Shown here one piece after another: positions 35,851 to 45,409 of a stretch of DNA of 64,000 nt. Position numbers and translations under genes: made by a program. The notes beneath the pieces are model-generated. The model was not told where the DNA came from. It was given only the letters and a program-made list of their open reading frames with translations, and searched no databases. The DNA lies in assembly GCA_027486835.1 (NCBI GenBank), contig JAIXOJ010000160.1, forward strand, positions 1 through 64,000. Reading direction: 5' to 3'. The stretch is from Chitinophagaceae bacterium (GTDB taxonomy: Bacteria > Bacteroidota > Bacteroidia > Chitinophagales > Chitinophagaceae). Each line of letters opens with the position of its first letter. Within the stretch, counting starts at the first letter, position 1.

Positions 35851-36095
35851 GTTGTTTGGCTGTTTTAAGCGTGTGCAGCTTTACGCTTGAATAACAGATA
35901 GCTAGCTCCCTGTAAAATGAAGTAGCGTTGACACAGTAAGTTGAGCTTTGAACAACTTGTGCAAAATAGGCTCTCCCCCTTTTATTACAATACACTAAAT
36001 AATAACATCAAACTTGTGATGGACAAGATGTGGTCAACTTAGGTAGCATCAAACCAGATAAGTCCCGCACTAGAACCATCGTATAACAATACAAC

Positions 36096-36422
36096 ATGAA
36101 TAAAAAATCAGTACTTTTTCTTGCTTTTGTAGGTATCATCCTTTTTTCGGCATGTAAAGACGAGAAAGAAGACATCACGAACGATGTAGATCGATCGGGA
36201 GCAGTAGAAACCAGTGTTACCGTTACGCACTTAAACGACAGCAGCGACGTGTTAATTACCAAGCACATTGTGTGGAAGAACTATACTTCTTTCAAGACAA
36301 TTTATACCCACGATACCATACCTGCCCTTGGCTATGAAAACACGACTGGCGAAAACGTGGAGGGTGAAACAAAGGATGTGCGTGTAAAAAAGGACTATGA
36401 AATTTTTATTACAGTAAAATAG
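36096..36422 (+). CDS. Small lipoprotein, first gene of a three-gene operon
   Basis: 108 residues. Lipoprotein signal with lipobox FSAC (Cys about 20) followed by an acidic segment (KDEKEDITNDVD). The remainder is beta-rich (VETSVTVTHLNDSSDVLITK) and not recognised. The stop lies six bases before the next start, so the two lipoproteins and the ATP-grasp enzyme gene appear to form an operon. Membrane-anchored in the periplasm or at the surface. Confidence 0.65.
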   Translation: MNKKSVLFLAFVGIILFSACKDEKEDITNDVDRSGAVETSVTVTHLNDSSDVLITKHIVWKNYTSFKTIYTHDTIPALGYENTTGENVEGETKDVRVKKDYEIFITVK

Positions 36423-36428
36423 GCAGGA

Positions 36429-36764
36429 ATGAAAAAGTCGAAGAAAATACAATTGATACTCATTACCGCAGCATTGGCAAGTTGTAACAAACCGACCAAA
36501 GACTGGGGCGATGAAGATTCTAAAACCTACATACGCAGCGATAGCTCTGCCCCCTATTCTCGCACTCATTACCACGGTAGCAATGCAGCTAGTTTATGGT
36601 ACTATGCTTTTCGCCCATATGGATACTACTCTAATGGACATTACCAACGAGTGGGATATTATTCCGATGCCATTCATGCCAGTAGCAATACGGGTAGCAA
36701 TGCGTTTAAAAGCGGGATTGTGCGGGGCGGTTTTGGCAGGGGAGGATTTAGTGTAAGCAGTTAA
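36429..36764 (+). CDS. Lipoprotein with Gly/Phe-rich tail (DUF1190/YgiB-like by context)
   Basis: 111 residues. Signal ends in lipobox LASC (Cys about 19). The mature part is rich in Tyr, His and Ser (YYAFRPYGYYSNGHYQRVGY) and ends RGGFGRGGFSVSS. E. coli YgiB (DUF1190) is a lipoprotein with a similar Gly/Phe/Ser tail whose gene lies beside ygiC, a glutathionylspermidine synthase-like gene. The same arrangement here, 47 bases before the next gene, is the basis for the comparison; sequence likeness is limited to composition and the tail. Confidence 0.6.
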   Translation: MKKSKKIQLILITAALASCNKPTKDWGDEDSKTYIRSDSSAPYSRTHYHGSNAASLWYYAFRPYGYYSNGHYQRVGYYSDAIHASSNTGSNAFKSGIVRGGFGRGGFSVSS

Positions 36765-36811
36765 CAGCAAATTAATTAAAAGAAATCATCACTACAACAA
36801 TTGAAAGAAAG

Positions 36812-37945
36812 ATGGAAAGAATTAAAATAAACCCACGAAACAACTGGCAAACAGCGGTAGAAACCCTTGGCTTTGGGTTTCATTCTACCCATGTTCCCTA
36901 TTGGGACGAGTCTGCCTACTACGCTTTTACTATGGGCGAGGTTTTGGAAATAGAAAAAGCAAGTGCGGTACTCTGGGACCTATGTTTAGGTGCGGTACAA
37001 CATGTGATGGATAATGACTTGTACCATTTGTTTGCCGTGCCAGAATCATTTATTCCCCTCATTGAAAAAAGCTGGATGGAGGACCATCCGGCTATTTATG
37101 GCAGATTTGATTTTTGTGTAAAAAACGGTGACATAAAATTACTAGAGTTTAATGCGGATACGCCCACTAGCTTGTATGAGGCGGGGATTGTGCAATGGTT
37201 TTGGCTGCAAGATTTTGATAAAAACAAAGACCAGTTTAATAGCATTCACGAAAAAATGATTGCTTACTGGACCTATCTCGCACCTTATCTGCATCAAGGT
37301 ACTTTGCATTTTACTTGCATGAAAGAAACCTTGGAAGATTTAACCAACACCGAATACATTAGGGACTGTGCCATGCAAGGGGGCTTAACTACCAAGCTTG
37401 TTTTTGTGGACGATATTGGCTGGGATGCCAACACCCAATGTTTTGTGGATGTGGAAGAAATGCCTATCAAAAACATATTTAAGTTGTACCCTTGGGAATG
37501 GATGACCAAAGATGCGTTTGGAGAACATCTACTTACAGACAAAAACAACACTTATTGGATAGAACCTGCATGGAAAATGTTGTTAAGCAACAAGGCTATT
37601 CTTCCTATTTTATGGGAACTATATCCCGACTGCCCGTATTTATTGCCCAGCTATTTTGAACAGGGGGCATTAAGCGATTATGTAAAAAAACCAATTCTAG
37701 CAAGAGAAGGTGCCAACATTGAGATGGTACAAAACGGCATTACCGTACAGAAAACTGAGGGGATTTATGGCAAGGAAGGTTTTGTGTACCAGGCTTGGTG
37801 TGGTTTACCCAAATTTGATGACAAATACGCTGTGGTAGGCAGTTGGATTATAGGACAAGAACCTGCTGGAATGGGTATTAGGGAATCTAATGGGTTGATC
37901 ACTGACAATAAAAGTTGTTTTGTGCCACACTTGATTGATGGGTGA
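36812..37945 (+). CDS. Glutathionylspermidine synthase-like ATP-grasp enzyme
   Basis: 377 residues, cytoplasmic, near the length of E. coli YgiC. Family landmarks: GRFDFCVKNGDIKLLEFNAD (ATP-grasp N-part), TPTSLYEAGIVQWFWLQD, KPILAREGANIEMVQNG (nucleotide-binding Lys), and a C-terminal VVGSWIIGQEPAGMGIRES. These enzymes ligate an amine to a peptide carboxylate using ATP, but the YgiC branch lacks the amidase domain and its true substrate is unsettled. Last gene of the lipoprotein operon, so an envelope-linked role is plausible. Confidence 0.88.
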   Translation: MERIKINPRNNWQTAVETLGFGFHSTHVPYWDESAYYAFTMGEVLEIEKASAVLWDLCLGAVQHVMDNDLYHLFAVPESFIPLIEKSWMEDHPAIYGRFDFCVKNGDIKLLEFNADTPTSLYEAGIVQWFWLQDFDKNKDQFNSIHEKMIAYWTYLAPYLHQGTLHFTCMKETLEDLTNTEYIRDCAMQGGLTTKLVFVDDIGWDANTQCFVDVEEMPIKNIFKLYPWEWMTKDAFGEHLLTDKNNTYWIEPAWKMLLSNKAILPILWELYPDCPYLLPSYFEQGALSDYVKKPILAREGANIEMVQNGITVQKTEGIYGKEGFVYQAWCGLPKFDDKYAVVGSWIIGQEPAGMGIRESNGLITDNKSCFVPHLIDG

Positions 37946-38139
37946 TTGGGAAAAATTTTATTAAGCGATTGATTATTGTTCGTTATGGTGTTGTAAAAAG
38001 CGAAAGAGATTCATGCACTCATTTGGAAATTGGATAAGAATATTCCAGGTATTTGTTTTGGGGACATGCTATGGGGGACATATAGCCTAAACAGGAAAAT
38101 AATGTTGAGATTATTTGGTAATTGGGTAAGTATGGTTCT

Positions 38140-38750
38140 GGTATTTTGGGTTAAATAGCTTTTTTAATTGACCTATTGGTCATTAACAAGCACTTGCCAA
38201 ACTTTTTTAAAATAGCCTTTTTCCGCTCATTCTTTTCTATACCTTGTTATTAGCACCGAAGCACTGAGAGGTAGTTACAAGCCTCTGCTTTTATAGTGAC
38301 TTTGATAGACCTTCTATTATATTTTATCCGACATTCTTGCCTCCGAGCAAATGCGCTCTTAGGTTTTATTCACGGCACACCTTACACCAAGCGGGTATCA
38401 GCGACAGAGCAGTGCTAGATGGTTTTATCTTAGCGAATGCCAGTTGCAAACTGGCTTTTTTTAGTAGACACAAGTGACCAGCTTCGCTGAACACTCGCGC
38501 CTGTTGAAAAAGAGAATCATTAACAACAACAAGACAATATTGCATACTTTTATTCTTGAAAAAAATTAAGAAGGAGTAATTATAGTTGTAATAATTTAGG
38601 TTAAATCGCTTTGGCAATTGCCTATTTACTATCAAATAAAGCCCTTATCAAATCACCGATTAATCCCTTGCTGTTTCCACCAAAGCACGGAGATACGGTT
38701 TAAAGCCCCTACACGTAAGTGACTCTTATAAAGTAGAAAGTAGTGAATTC
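38140..38750. repeat. Intergenic region with degenerate direct duplication and a terminator-like hairpin
   Basis: The 856-base gap before the defence operon has no gene I trust. Segment 38140-38320 is echoed at 38598-38745: both have GGTTAAAT-GCTTT...AATTG, then ACC-AAGCAC-GAGA, then GTGACT. Between them a GC-richer stretch contains the hairpin GCCAGTT/AACTGGC (38439-38445 and 38449-38455) followed by TTTTTTT on the plus strand. The remaining sequence is AT-rich and featureless. Confidence 0.4.
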
Positions 38751-38801
38751 AAAAGCAAGATGTTGATGCTACATCCAAAAGTTAGCTGTAGGAGATGGTA
38801 T

Positions 38802-41800
38802 TTATTTTAGTTGGTAGTCTATTATTAATTGTATATAACCCAGCCTCTGTCCTTTTTGAAATAAGATGTGATTTGAATTAAAGTCCTCCATACTTTCTTG
38901 ACCTTTCCAATGTGTCAATTGGTTGTAAGGCGTGTTAGAAATAATGAATGAATTGAGTTCAATATTTGGGTCGTTTAATCTTGGTTGAATTGTTGTCTTA
39001 ATTGATTTATGCAATTGTATTTTTGGGTCTGTCAAACCTTGGATTTGTCTTAGTCCTTTTGGGTCGATGAATGAAACGTATTGTTTGTCACCAATTACAA
39101 GCCATAAGATAAAGTCAGGAAAGAAATTGTTTGCTTCAAAGAAGCCAATTCCTTTTTTACTCATGTTACGCAATAAGTAAAGTTGTTTGTCTTTGAAAAA
39201 CTCAGTGTTGTTATTGAAGTATAGTTTCAAGTCTTCTACCAAGTCACGTTCACCTTTGTTTAAAGGCACTGGCTGAAGTTTTACTGCTTCTTTATAACTG
39301 CCTTGTTCAATATAAATCAATGGCTGATAAAGATGGAAGGAAACGTATAAAGCTTCAAATTTTGATTCTTTGCTTTCATCAATTTTAAAAGTATCTTGGA
39401 ATTCTTTTTTCTTTACAACCTCCTTTAATTTCTGAATCTTTTCAATTAAAGTAGTTTCTGATTTCTTTACTAAGAAATTATACTCTCTTTCAAAGTTCGG
39501 ATGTGTAATATTTAAAAATGCAATCTCCTGTTTGTCCTTGTAATAATCACCCTTTATTTTGTTATAAAGCCTTTCAATAAACGATTTTAGTAATGAAAGA
39601 GCCAACTCATGCCAAAGTTTTACTTTGCTGTAATCATTTATTTCTAGCTCAGTTGAAGGAATCTGCAAGGTATACCAATCAGGGCTTAAAAGAATGTCTT
39701 TTAATGCCTCAACTGATAAATTTACATTGTACCAACTGCGCTCATTTTTAAATTTCTGAATATCAAAATATATTCTGTTCCAATCTAAAAATGCGATATG
39801 TAGATTTTCGAGTTTTCCTTCTTCTATAGCAATAACGGTGGTTACATTGGTTAGCTTAGAACTTTTTAATACCTGTACTTTCGGATACCAATCTATTAAA
39901 ACAGTACGGACTTTTTCAGAAATAACTGCATCAACTAAAACATCACGTTTAAAATTTGAACCATCTTTAACACGAATGTATTTTAGTTTCTTTTCTGATA
40001 AGTCTGATAAAGTTGGCAGAATGTCAACTGTGATTTTTTCAAAATCTGAATCGGTTGGCAAGCCTTCTTCTTCAAGGTAATCTTTAAACTGTTGCATATA
40101 GTCTGCACGCAAACCAAAAATGTTCAAGGTTTCTAAAATGGGCAATACTTCTGGAATATACTCAGGCCTCAAGCTTGCATCTAATGCGGTGCTTCGCTTC
40201 AATGAAAATTTATACCCTTTTAAACGAACACCCCTGCCGAACAACTGAATAATTTCCGAACCTTCGCCTCGTCCTATATTCAATAAACCCATTGTACTAA
40301 CACGCCAACTGCTCCAACCTTCTGAAAACTTTTTTGAACCAATCAACACATTTACTTTACTGCCTTTGCTGTTGATGGCGTGAAAAAGGGAAGTGGAAAA
40401 GTCTTTTTCATCAACCAACATTTTATGTGCTTCACAAATCTTCAATAATCCTTTGTCGTCACCTACGTTGATAACACCAAAGTAATCAGCATTTCCAATA
40501 CGCAAGCCTATTTCACCATCTTGTCCTTTTAAATTGTCAATATGTAGTGATGCACCTGCAACTTCTGAGTTAAACACTTCTTTCAATACATCTTTAAAAA
40601 CAACATTTGCAGTTCTACCAGACTTGCGAATTTCTTTAAATGCATTTCTAAAAATGGAATGACCCATTTCATTGTTCAAACCATCTTTTGCTTCTAATAT
40701 TAATTTGATGCGTTCAATGGTCTGTCCGTCATTCTTCACAAACGATTCTAAAAACTTTAAAACTTCCACTACATCAGAAGCGGTTTCTTTGCTGATGCTT
40801 TTGGTTACTTTACCACCAACAAAAATCGCTAAAGGTTTATCACTCAAAAATGGTTCTATCTCTTTTCCATTTTCTTTGAAAACCAATAACTGTTCGTAAA
40901 AGGAGAGTAAACTGGCTGTTAAGTAGAGTACTACTCTTTCTTCTTTTCCTGCTTCATGCCATTGTTCATTCAGGTTTAGTATTTGGTAATCTTTACCATA
41001 TCCGTCATTGTAGAAATAGCGATAGGAATAATCAAACAAGGTGGCTTTGCCGTATTCATCAATCAGTGCTTTTTGCTTTGTACCTGACAAAGCATGAACT
41101 GCTTGCCCAAAGGTTGCTGAATATTCAAATGAAAAACCTGATTCACATAAACGATTTCTTTTGTCTTTCCATTCTGTTCCGCCTGCACCTCTGTGACCTT
41201 CATCTACCAAAACTAGGTTGTTGCCTTCAAATGCTTCAACAGCAACCGTTTTGTTACCGCTTGTTTCCTCCAGTTTGTGTATGTCAATGATTTCAATTTT
41301 TTGACCTGCAAACAAAGAACCACCAGTTTTATCAAACAATTCCGCTTCCATTCCTGATTGAGCAAACTCTTTCAGGTGTTGTTTGGACAAGCCTTCGTTG
41401 GGAGTAAGTACAATTATTCGATTCAGCCCTTTTTCAAGATTGTGCATTTTCAAATAATTCAGATACTGCAAAATATTGATGTGCATTAACAAGGTTTTAC
41501 CCGAGCCCGTAGCGTTCCAATAAGCCAGTTTATTTAAATCGTTTATATTTTGCTTTAATTTGAATTCAGAAACAGCTTTAAAATCATTGCCGTTTCTACC
41601 ATGATTAAATTCGAGAAACGTGTTTAACTCCGATTGTAAGGCTGTTTTGCCTGAAAAGTATTTATCTAAATAAATTTCAGTAAAAAGCAATGCCATGTAT
41701 TGGAAGTATTTCCATTTGATGGGTTCATTTCGTTTCTCAGAAATGGTTTGTGTGTGTGAAAATATGTTTTGGTCGTATTGCAACAACAGTTCTTTCGGTA

Positions 41801-41978
41801 AATTGGCATTACTGTAAAATCGTGCAACTAAAGCATGATAAAAATGGGAAATATTATTTTCGTCATAACCTTCCAATGATGAATCTTTTAAATCCAATGA
41901 CAAGGCTTCCAAATCTGTTACGCCAAACAGGTTTAGTATGTATTTATTGAGTACGAGTGATGAACTGAGTTTTGCCAT
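38802..41978 (-). CDS. Type III restriction Res-like DEAD/DEAH helicase-nuclease
   Basis: 1058 residues. Superfamily 2 helicase with Walker A in WNATGSGKTLLMH (about 157-163), Walker B DEGH near 256 (NNLVLVDEGHRG), and the distal motif LFGRGVRLKG. The C-terminus has a PD-(D/E)xK-like nuclease core (FFPDFILWL about 950, then YVSFIDPKG about 970). Res subunits translocate on DNA and cut after meeting another complex, with specificity given by the Mod partner, encoded four genes upstream. The start lies two bases after the stop of the preceding gene. The separation of Res from Mod by three other genes is unusual. Codon use and base composition are AT-rich, as in the whole island. Confidence 0.87.
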   Translation of the reverse strand: MAKLSSSLVLNKYILNLFGVTDLEALSLDLKDSSLEGYDENNISHFYHALVARFYSNANLPKELLLQYDQNIFSHTQTISEKRNEPIKWKYFQYMALLFTEIYLDKYFSGKTALQSELNTFLEFNHGRNGNDFKAVSEFKLKQNINDLNKLAYWNATGSGKTLLMHINILQYLNYLKMHNLEKGLNRIIVLTPNEGLSKQHLKEFAQSGMEAELFDKTGGSLFAGQKIEIIDIHKLEETSGNKTVAVEAFEGNNLVLVDEGHRGAGGTEWKDKRNRLCESGFSFEYSATFGQAVHALSGTKQKALIDEYGKATLFDYSYRYFYNDGYGKDYQILNLNEQWHEAGKEERVVLYLTASLLSFYEQLLVFKENGKEIEPFLSDKPLAIFVGGKVTKSISKETASDVVEVLKFLESFVKNDGQTIERIKLILEAKDGLNNEMGHSIFRNAFKEIRKSGRTANVVFKDVLKEVFNSEVAGASLHIDNLKGQDGEIGLRIGNADYFGVINVGDDKGLLKICEAHKMLVDEKDFSTSLFHAINSKGSKVNVLIGSKKFSEGWSSWRVSTMGLLNIGRGEGSEIIQLFGRGVRLKGYKFSLKRSTALDASLRPEYIPEVLPILETLNIFGLRADYMQQFKDYLEEEGLPTDSDFEKITVDILPTLSDLSEKKLKYIRVKDGSNFKRDVLVDAVISEKVRTVLIDWYPKVQVLKSSKLTNVTTVIAIEEGKLENLHIAFLDWNRIYFDIQKFKNERSWYNVNLSVEALKDILLSPDWYTLQIPSTELEINDYSKVKLWHELALSLLKSFIERLYNKIKGDYYKDKQEIAFLNITHPNFEREYNFLVKKSETTLIEKIQKLKEVVKKKEFQDTFKIDESKESKFEALYVSFHLYQPLIYIEQGSYKEAVKLQPVPLNKGERDLVEDLKLYFNNNTEFFKDKQLYLLRNMSKKGIGFFEANNFFPDFILWLVIGDKQYVSFIDPKGLRQIQGLTDPKIQLHKSIKTTIQPRLNDPNIELNSFIISNTPYNQLTHWKGQESMEDFNSNHILFQKGQRLGYIQLIIDYQLK

Positions 41979-41980
41979 TG

Positions 41981-42907
41981 CTATAATGTTCTAAAATTAT
42001 GGTCTGCTTCAGCTTTTGAATTGTAGCTCCCATCAAATTTAAATTCTCCAAGATGCTCTCCTTTGTGATTATGGAATTCAAACATGCCATGAAGATGGTC
42101 TAATGAAATATATTTTAGTTGACCTCCATTTCCTATTATTTTATATATTGTTCTATGAGAATTTCCAGCAGCTCTGGTTTCATTGGCAGATAATTGTGCG
42201 TCATATTCGTAATAATTAGATCTGGCAATTTCCCCACCTATATTTATTGTATAAGCTGCCAGATTATGACCTTGAGGCCGCATTACTTCTTCATGAAATG
42301 TAAGTGCAATATTACTTCTATCAAACATTTTCTTTTTCCCTGTTTGCTCTTCAATTTCCTTTTCCTTGATAATAACTTCTCTCAATAAAATGTTATCACT
42401 AAATGCCTTGTTTGGAAGAAATGAATTCACATCGATGTGTTCAGGCCAAATAATTTCATTTTGGTGTAAAGAATACCATGCTATTTGCCAAAGGTGCCAA
42501 CATTTATCACACCCTACATATGGTAAAGGTTTTTGATTGAAATCAAACCCACAATAGCCATAATGTAAAACCTGACTATCTTGTGCAAATTGTTGTTGTG
42601 ATTCCGTAAGATTAACTAAGCCAGGGACTGCATAAGCTAAGGACTGAAACAAACTTAATGCTACTTCCGAAATACCTCTTAAACTTTCAACTTCATTTAT
42701 TTCGGAAATACTACGTAACAAAAAACCATAAAAAAAAGACCCATATGAAAAATTCCTTGAATAAATATCTTCTGTTCCCCAAAATGAATCTTTATTAACT
42801 TTTGCTAGGTTAAGCGCCTTGCAAAAATTAATAAGCAATTTATCCCGTTTGTTTTCAGGTGTATCGTGAAGTTCAAAACTATCATTAACTAAAAATAGAT
42901 GTCCCAT
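41981..42907 (-). CDS. Candidate effector with C-terminal colicin E3-like ribonuclease pattern
   Basis: 308 residues, soluble. The N-terminal 230 residues are not recognised; a Cys motif CGFDF...CDKC (about 138-156) may bind metal. The last 39 residues read D270-H-L-H273-G-M-F-E277, then GEHLGEF, then a terminal HNF segment. The colicin E3 rRNase ends D-S-Q-H-G-E-L-E, then GQHLGSF, then RNI-K-K-Y-L, with catalytic D510, H513 and E517; Asp, His and Glu all align, while the Arg before the Asn is His here. E3 cuts 16S rRNA in the decoding site. No colicin-type immunity gene is next to it, so control by the neighbouring ATPase or DUF262 protein is inferred. Two-base gaps on both sides. Confidence 0.55.
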   Translation of the reverse strand: MGHLFLVNDSFELHDTPENKRDKLLINFCKALNLAKVNKDSFWGTEDIYSRNFSYGSFFYGFLLRSISEINEVESLRGISEVALSLFQSLAYAVPGLVNLTESQQQFAQDSQVLHYGYCGFDFNQKPLPYVGCDKCWHLWQIAWYSLHQNEIIWPEHIDVNSFLPNKAFSDNILLREVIIKEKEIEEQTGKKKMFDRSNIALTFHEEVMRPQGHNLAAYTINIGGEIARSNYYEYDAQLSANETRAAGNSHRTIYKIIGNGGQLKYISLDHLHGMFEFHNHKGEHLGEFKFDGSYNSKAEADHNFRTL

Positions 42908-42909
42908 AA

Positions 42910-44037
42910 TTATCTACCAGATAGTTTTAATATTTCAATCAAATCTTGCCTCGTTTGGTCGAAAAAATCTATGGGGAAATCTGTTAAATCGCCATTGATT
43001 TTTATATTAATAAGCTTAACATCTAATTGTTGTTTCTCATCAACCCCGTTAAAGAAATAAATATTTGTATCAATAGGTTTCATCGTTTTACTTGATAGCA
43101 CTGCCCTTCTTATCCCATTTACAACATGTTCGCTATGTGTTTCAATAATTACTTTGACTCCTGCTTCAGCAACTTTTCCTAGGAAATAACCAATATTTGA
43201 TTGCCCTTTTGGATGCAAATGTGCCTCGGGATTTTCAACTATAAACAAGCAATTTCTTTTTGCAATTAATCCAGTAACAATAATTGGCAAAGCATAGCTA
43301 ATACCAAAACCAATGTTTGTTGCAAGCATTGGGCTTTTATTAGAGCTTCCTGTTAGTTTAATTTGGTAATTCATATTGCCGACAGGCACCGATGTAACAA
43401 GAACGTTAGGGCAAATTGAATCAAGCCATTTATTAACAAGCGGCAATAAAAGGGTAGATTTAGGCTCAATCATGGCACTTGAAAAACTTACTTTCTCACC
43501 GTATTTTGCTAAGACCTGTGCTGTGAACTCACCTTGATAGCCACAATGAATAAATTCAGTAGAGTTGTGTTCCAATGTATGTCTTGGCCCAAATCTTTCA
43601 GTATGTAAGTAATAGAATTCTCTTTTTCGCCAAAATGGAATTCTATCAGCATTGTAAGGCAGATAATCTACTTCTAATGAAGTATTATTTTCCTCATCTG
43701 TTGGGAATTTGAAAACAAATCTTTCCTCATCTAGTAGGATGTTAATGGCATTTTCTTTGGTGTCCTTTTCACGAAAAATATCATAGATGGTGCCTAGTTT
43801 TAATTGATAACCATTATTCAATGGAATTAGCATATCATTCCATTGAGAGTTAGATAGGTAATCTTTTTCCCTATGATGTTTTAAATTTTTCTCAACTGCT
43901 AAACGTACTAGTAGTAACGCTTGTATTAAACTACTTTTCCCTGTACCGTTACTTCCAGTAAGTAATGTGATATCTTTCAGTGTAAATGAATCATCATTGA
44001 AGCACTTGAATCCTGATATTTTTAAGTTCGTTTCCAT
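42910..44037 (-). CDS. ABC/SMC-type AAA ATPase, DUF3696-like
   Basis: 375 residues. Walker A GSNGTGKSS (28-36) follows the typical FKCFNDDSFTLKDITLLTG start of RecF/OLD-like ATPases. Near the C-terminus, LFIVENPEAHLHPKGQS is the Walker B/D-loop segment and VIIETHSEHVVNGIRRAV is the H-loop, then DVKLINIKINGDL and DFFDQT resemble DUF3696. No TOPRIM nuclease domain is seen, so it probably regulates a partner. It overlaps the DUF262 stop by one base and is two bases before the RNase-like gene, forming a tight three-gene cassette between Mod and Res. Confidence 0.85.
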   Translation of the reverse strand: METNLKISGFKCFNDDSFTLKDITLLTGSNGTGKSSLIQALLLVRLAVEKNLKHHREKDYLSNSQWNDMLIPLNNGYQLKLGTIYDIFREKDTKENAINILLDEERFVFKFPTDEENNTSLEVDYLPYNADRIPFWRKREFYYLHTERFGPRHTLEHNSTEFIHCGYQGEFTAQVLAKYGEKVSFSSAMIEPKSTLLLPLVNKWLDSICPNVLVTSVPVGNMNYQIKLTGSSNKSPMLATNIGFGISYALPIIVTGLIAKRNCLFIVENPEAHLHPKGQSNIGYFLGKVAEAGVKVIIETHSEHVVNGIRRAVLSSKTMKPIDTNIYFFNGVDEKQQLDVKLINIKINGDLTDFPIDFFDQTRQDLIEILKLSGR

Positions 44038-45398
44038 TATTTAACAATTAGGTTTTCATCTAAAAATTTCCAGAGGGAAGTAAAGCCTTTCTCAATATTC
44101 CATTTTCCGTTTGTACCCCAAGTCATAGCATCAAAAAGTCGTTCTTCATTTTTAATAAATTCCGCTAATGGCACAAGTAAACTATTTTCCTCATTCAATT
44201 CAATTGTTCTCTCTGAATCAAATTTTGTTAGCAATACAGAAAGCGTTAACATCAATAATTTATTTACAGGTGTTCTTTTTCCATTTACTGTTTCAGGTAA
44301 AACTTTTCTAAAACAATAGGCACCAAATAAATGGTAAGCACTTCCAAGAGCTTTGTCATAGATAGAAATATATTTTTCTAAATTATTACTTTCTCTTTTA
44401 TTTAATTCATCTATAAAATCATCTAGGGTGGTTTCCATGTCACCGTTGTATTTGCCAACAGGATTAGATACTTTATATTGTTCAAAGAAGTAAATAAATC
44501 TTAATGCAGCTTCCCTAGCTTCCATTCTTGTATCCTTCACACTCCAATCAGTTGCATTGCCAAAATTTTCTAGATCAACCATGCTTTTCAGCAATTGCTG
44601 AACAGAAGGCCTTGAAAGGCAGTTTCTAATTTCTTGATTATTTAATGGTTTGCCACCAGTGTTTAATCTTCTAAATAGGTCGAACTTTAGTTGAGTAGGG
44701 GAACGATAATCAATCACAAAACACATTATTTGCGTTTGCCCAAATTTTCTATATCGGAGAGGAGATAAAATCCCTTCCAATTGACTATACGTTTTTCCAT
44801 TACAATCTTTAAGATATTCTAGATTTGATAGTACTAGTTTGTCCTCTAAAAAATATTTAATAGTATGTAATCTCTGTAAACCGTCAACTACGGTAAGCCT
44901 TCCATCTTTATATTGACTCAAATAGATTGATGGCAAAGGCAATCCTAGAAGAATTGATTCAATTAATTTACTTTGTCTTGTTTTGTCCCAAATGAAATTC
45001 CTTTGGAAGTCAGGTGTTAATTCAATATCACCATTATTAATCAACTCGACTATCTGACGTAATGAAAAGGGTTTATTCTCAACAAAAATATCATCCGGAC
45101 CATAGCCTGGCTTATTTAATGATACAAAGTCTGTTGAATTTTCAAATCCTTGAGATTTTGTTTCAAGCCAGTCAGTCGATAATCCAACCAACCTCTCATT
45201 AACGATTTCTGGTGATTCTTCAAAAGGATTCGCTTCGACTAAACGGAGAAGACCGTTCTCAGCAGTCAAAGGAATTTTATATTCCTTTTCTTCAACTTGA
45301 GAATACAAGTAAATCTCCGTCTCAGTTCTTCCTGTGGCAATTGTAAAAGGAATTTCCTTATTAGTTTCTAATGGTGTAAAGTGAACTTCTATATTCAT
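44037..45398 (-). CDS. DUF262 (ParB/Srx-fold) protein
   Basis: 453 residues. After an N-terminal region of about 100 residues, the DUF262 core shows IVELINNGDIELTPDFQR, then WDKTRQSKLIESILLGLPLP, then LTVVDGLQRLHTI (about 163-175; the usual motif is DGQQR, here with Leu), then LFRRLNTGGKPLNNQEIRN. DUF262 is the N-terminal domain of GmrSD type IV restriction enzymes, where it binds or hydrolyses nucleotide; the HNH half (DUF1524) common in those is not evident, so a sensor or regulatory role is likelier. Eleven bases after Mod and overlapping the ATPase start by one base. Confidence 0.85.
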   Translation of the reverse strand: MNIEVHFTPLETNKEIPFTIATGRTETEIYLYSQVEEKEYKIPLTAENGLLRLVEANPFEESPEIVNERLVGLSTDWLETKSQGFENSTDFVSLNKPGYGPDDIFVENKPFSLRQIVELINNGDIELTPDFQRNFIWDKTRQSKLIESILLGLPLPSIYLSQYKDGRLTVVDGLQRLHTIKYFLEDKLVLSNLEYLKDCNGKTYSQLEGILSPLRYRKFGQTQIMCFVIDYRSPTQLKFDLFRRLNTGGKPLNNQEIRNCLSRPSVQQLLKSMVDLENFGNATDWSVKDTRMEAREAALRFIYFFEQYKVSNPVGKYNGDMETTLDDFIDELNKRESNNLEKYISIYDKALGSAYHLFGAYCFRKVLPETVNGKRTPVNKLLMLTLSVLLTKFDSERTIELNEENSLLVPLAEFIKNEERLFDAMTWGTNGKWNIEKGFTSLWKFLDENLIVK

Positions 45399-45409
45399 GT
45401 CTTTATTTT

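Noticed and set aside
38366-38635. An 89-residue minus-strand protein before the defence operon
   Set aside because: It overlaps the terminator-like hairpin, has no recognisable domain and sits in a degenerate repeat region.
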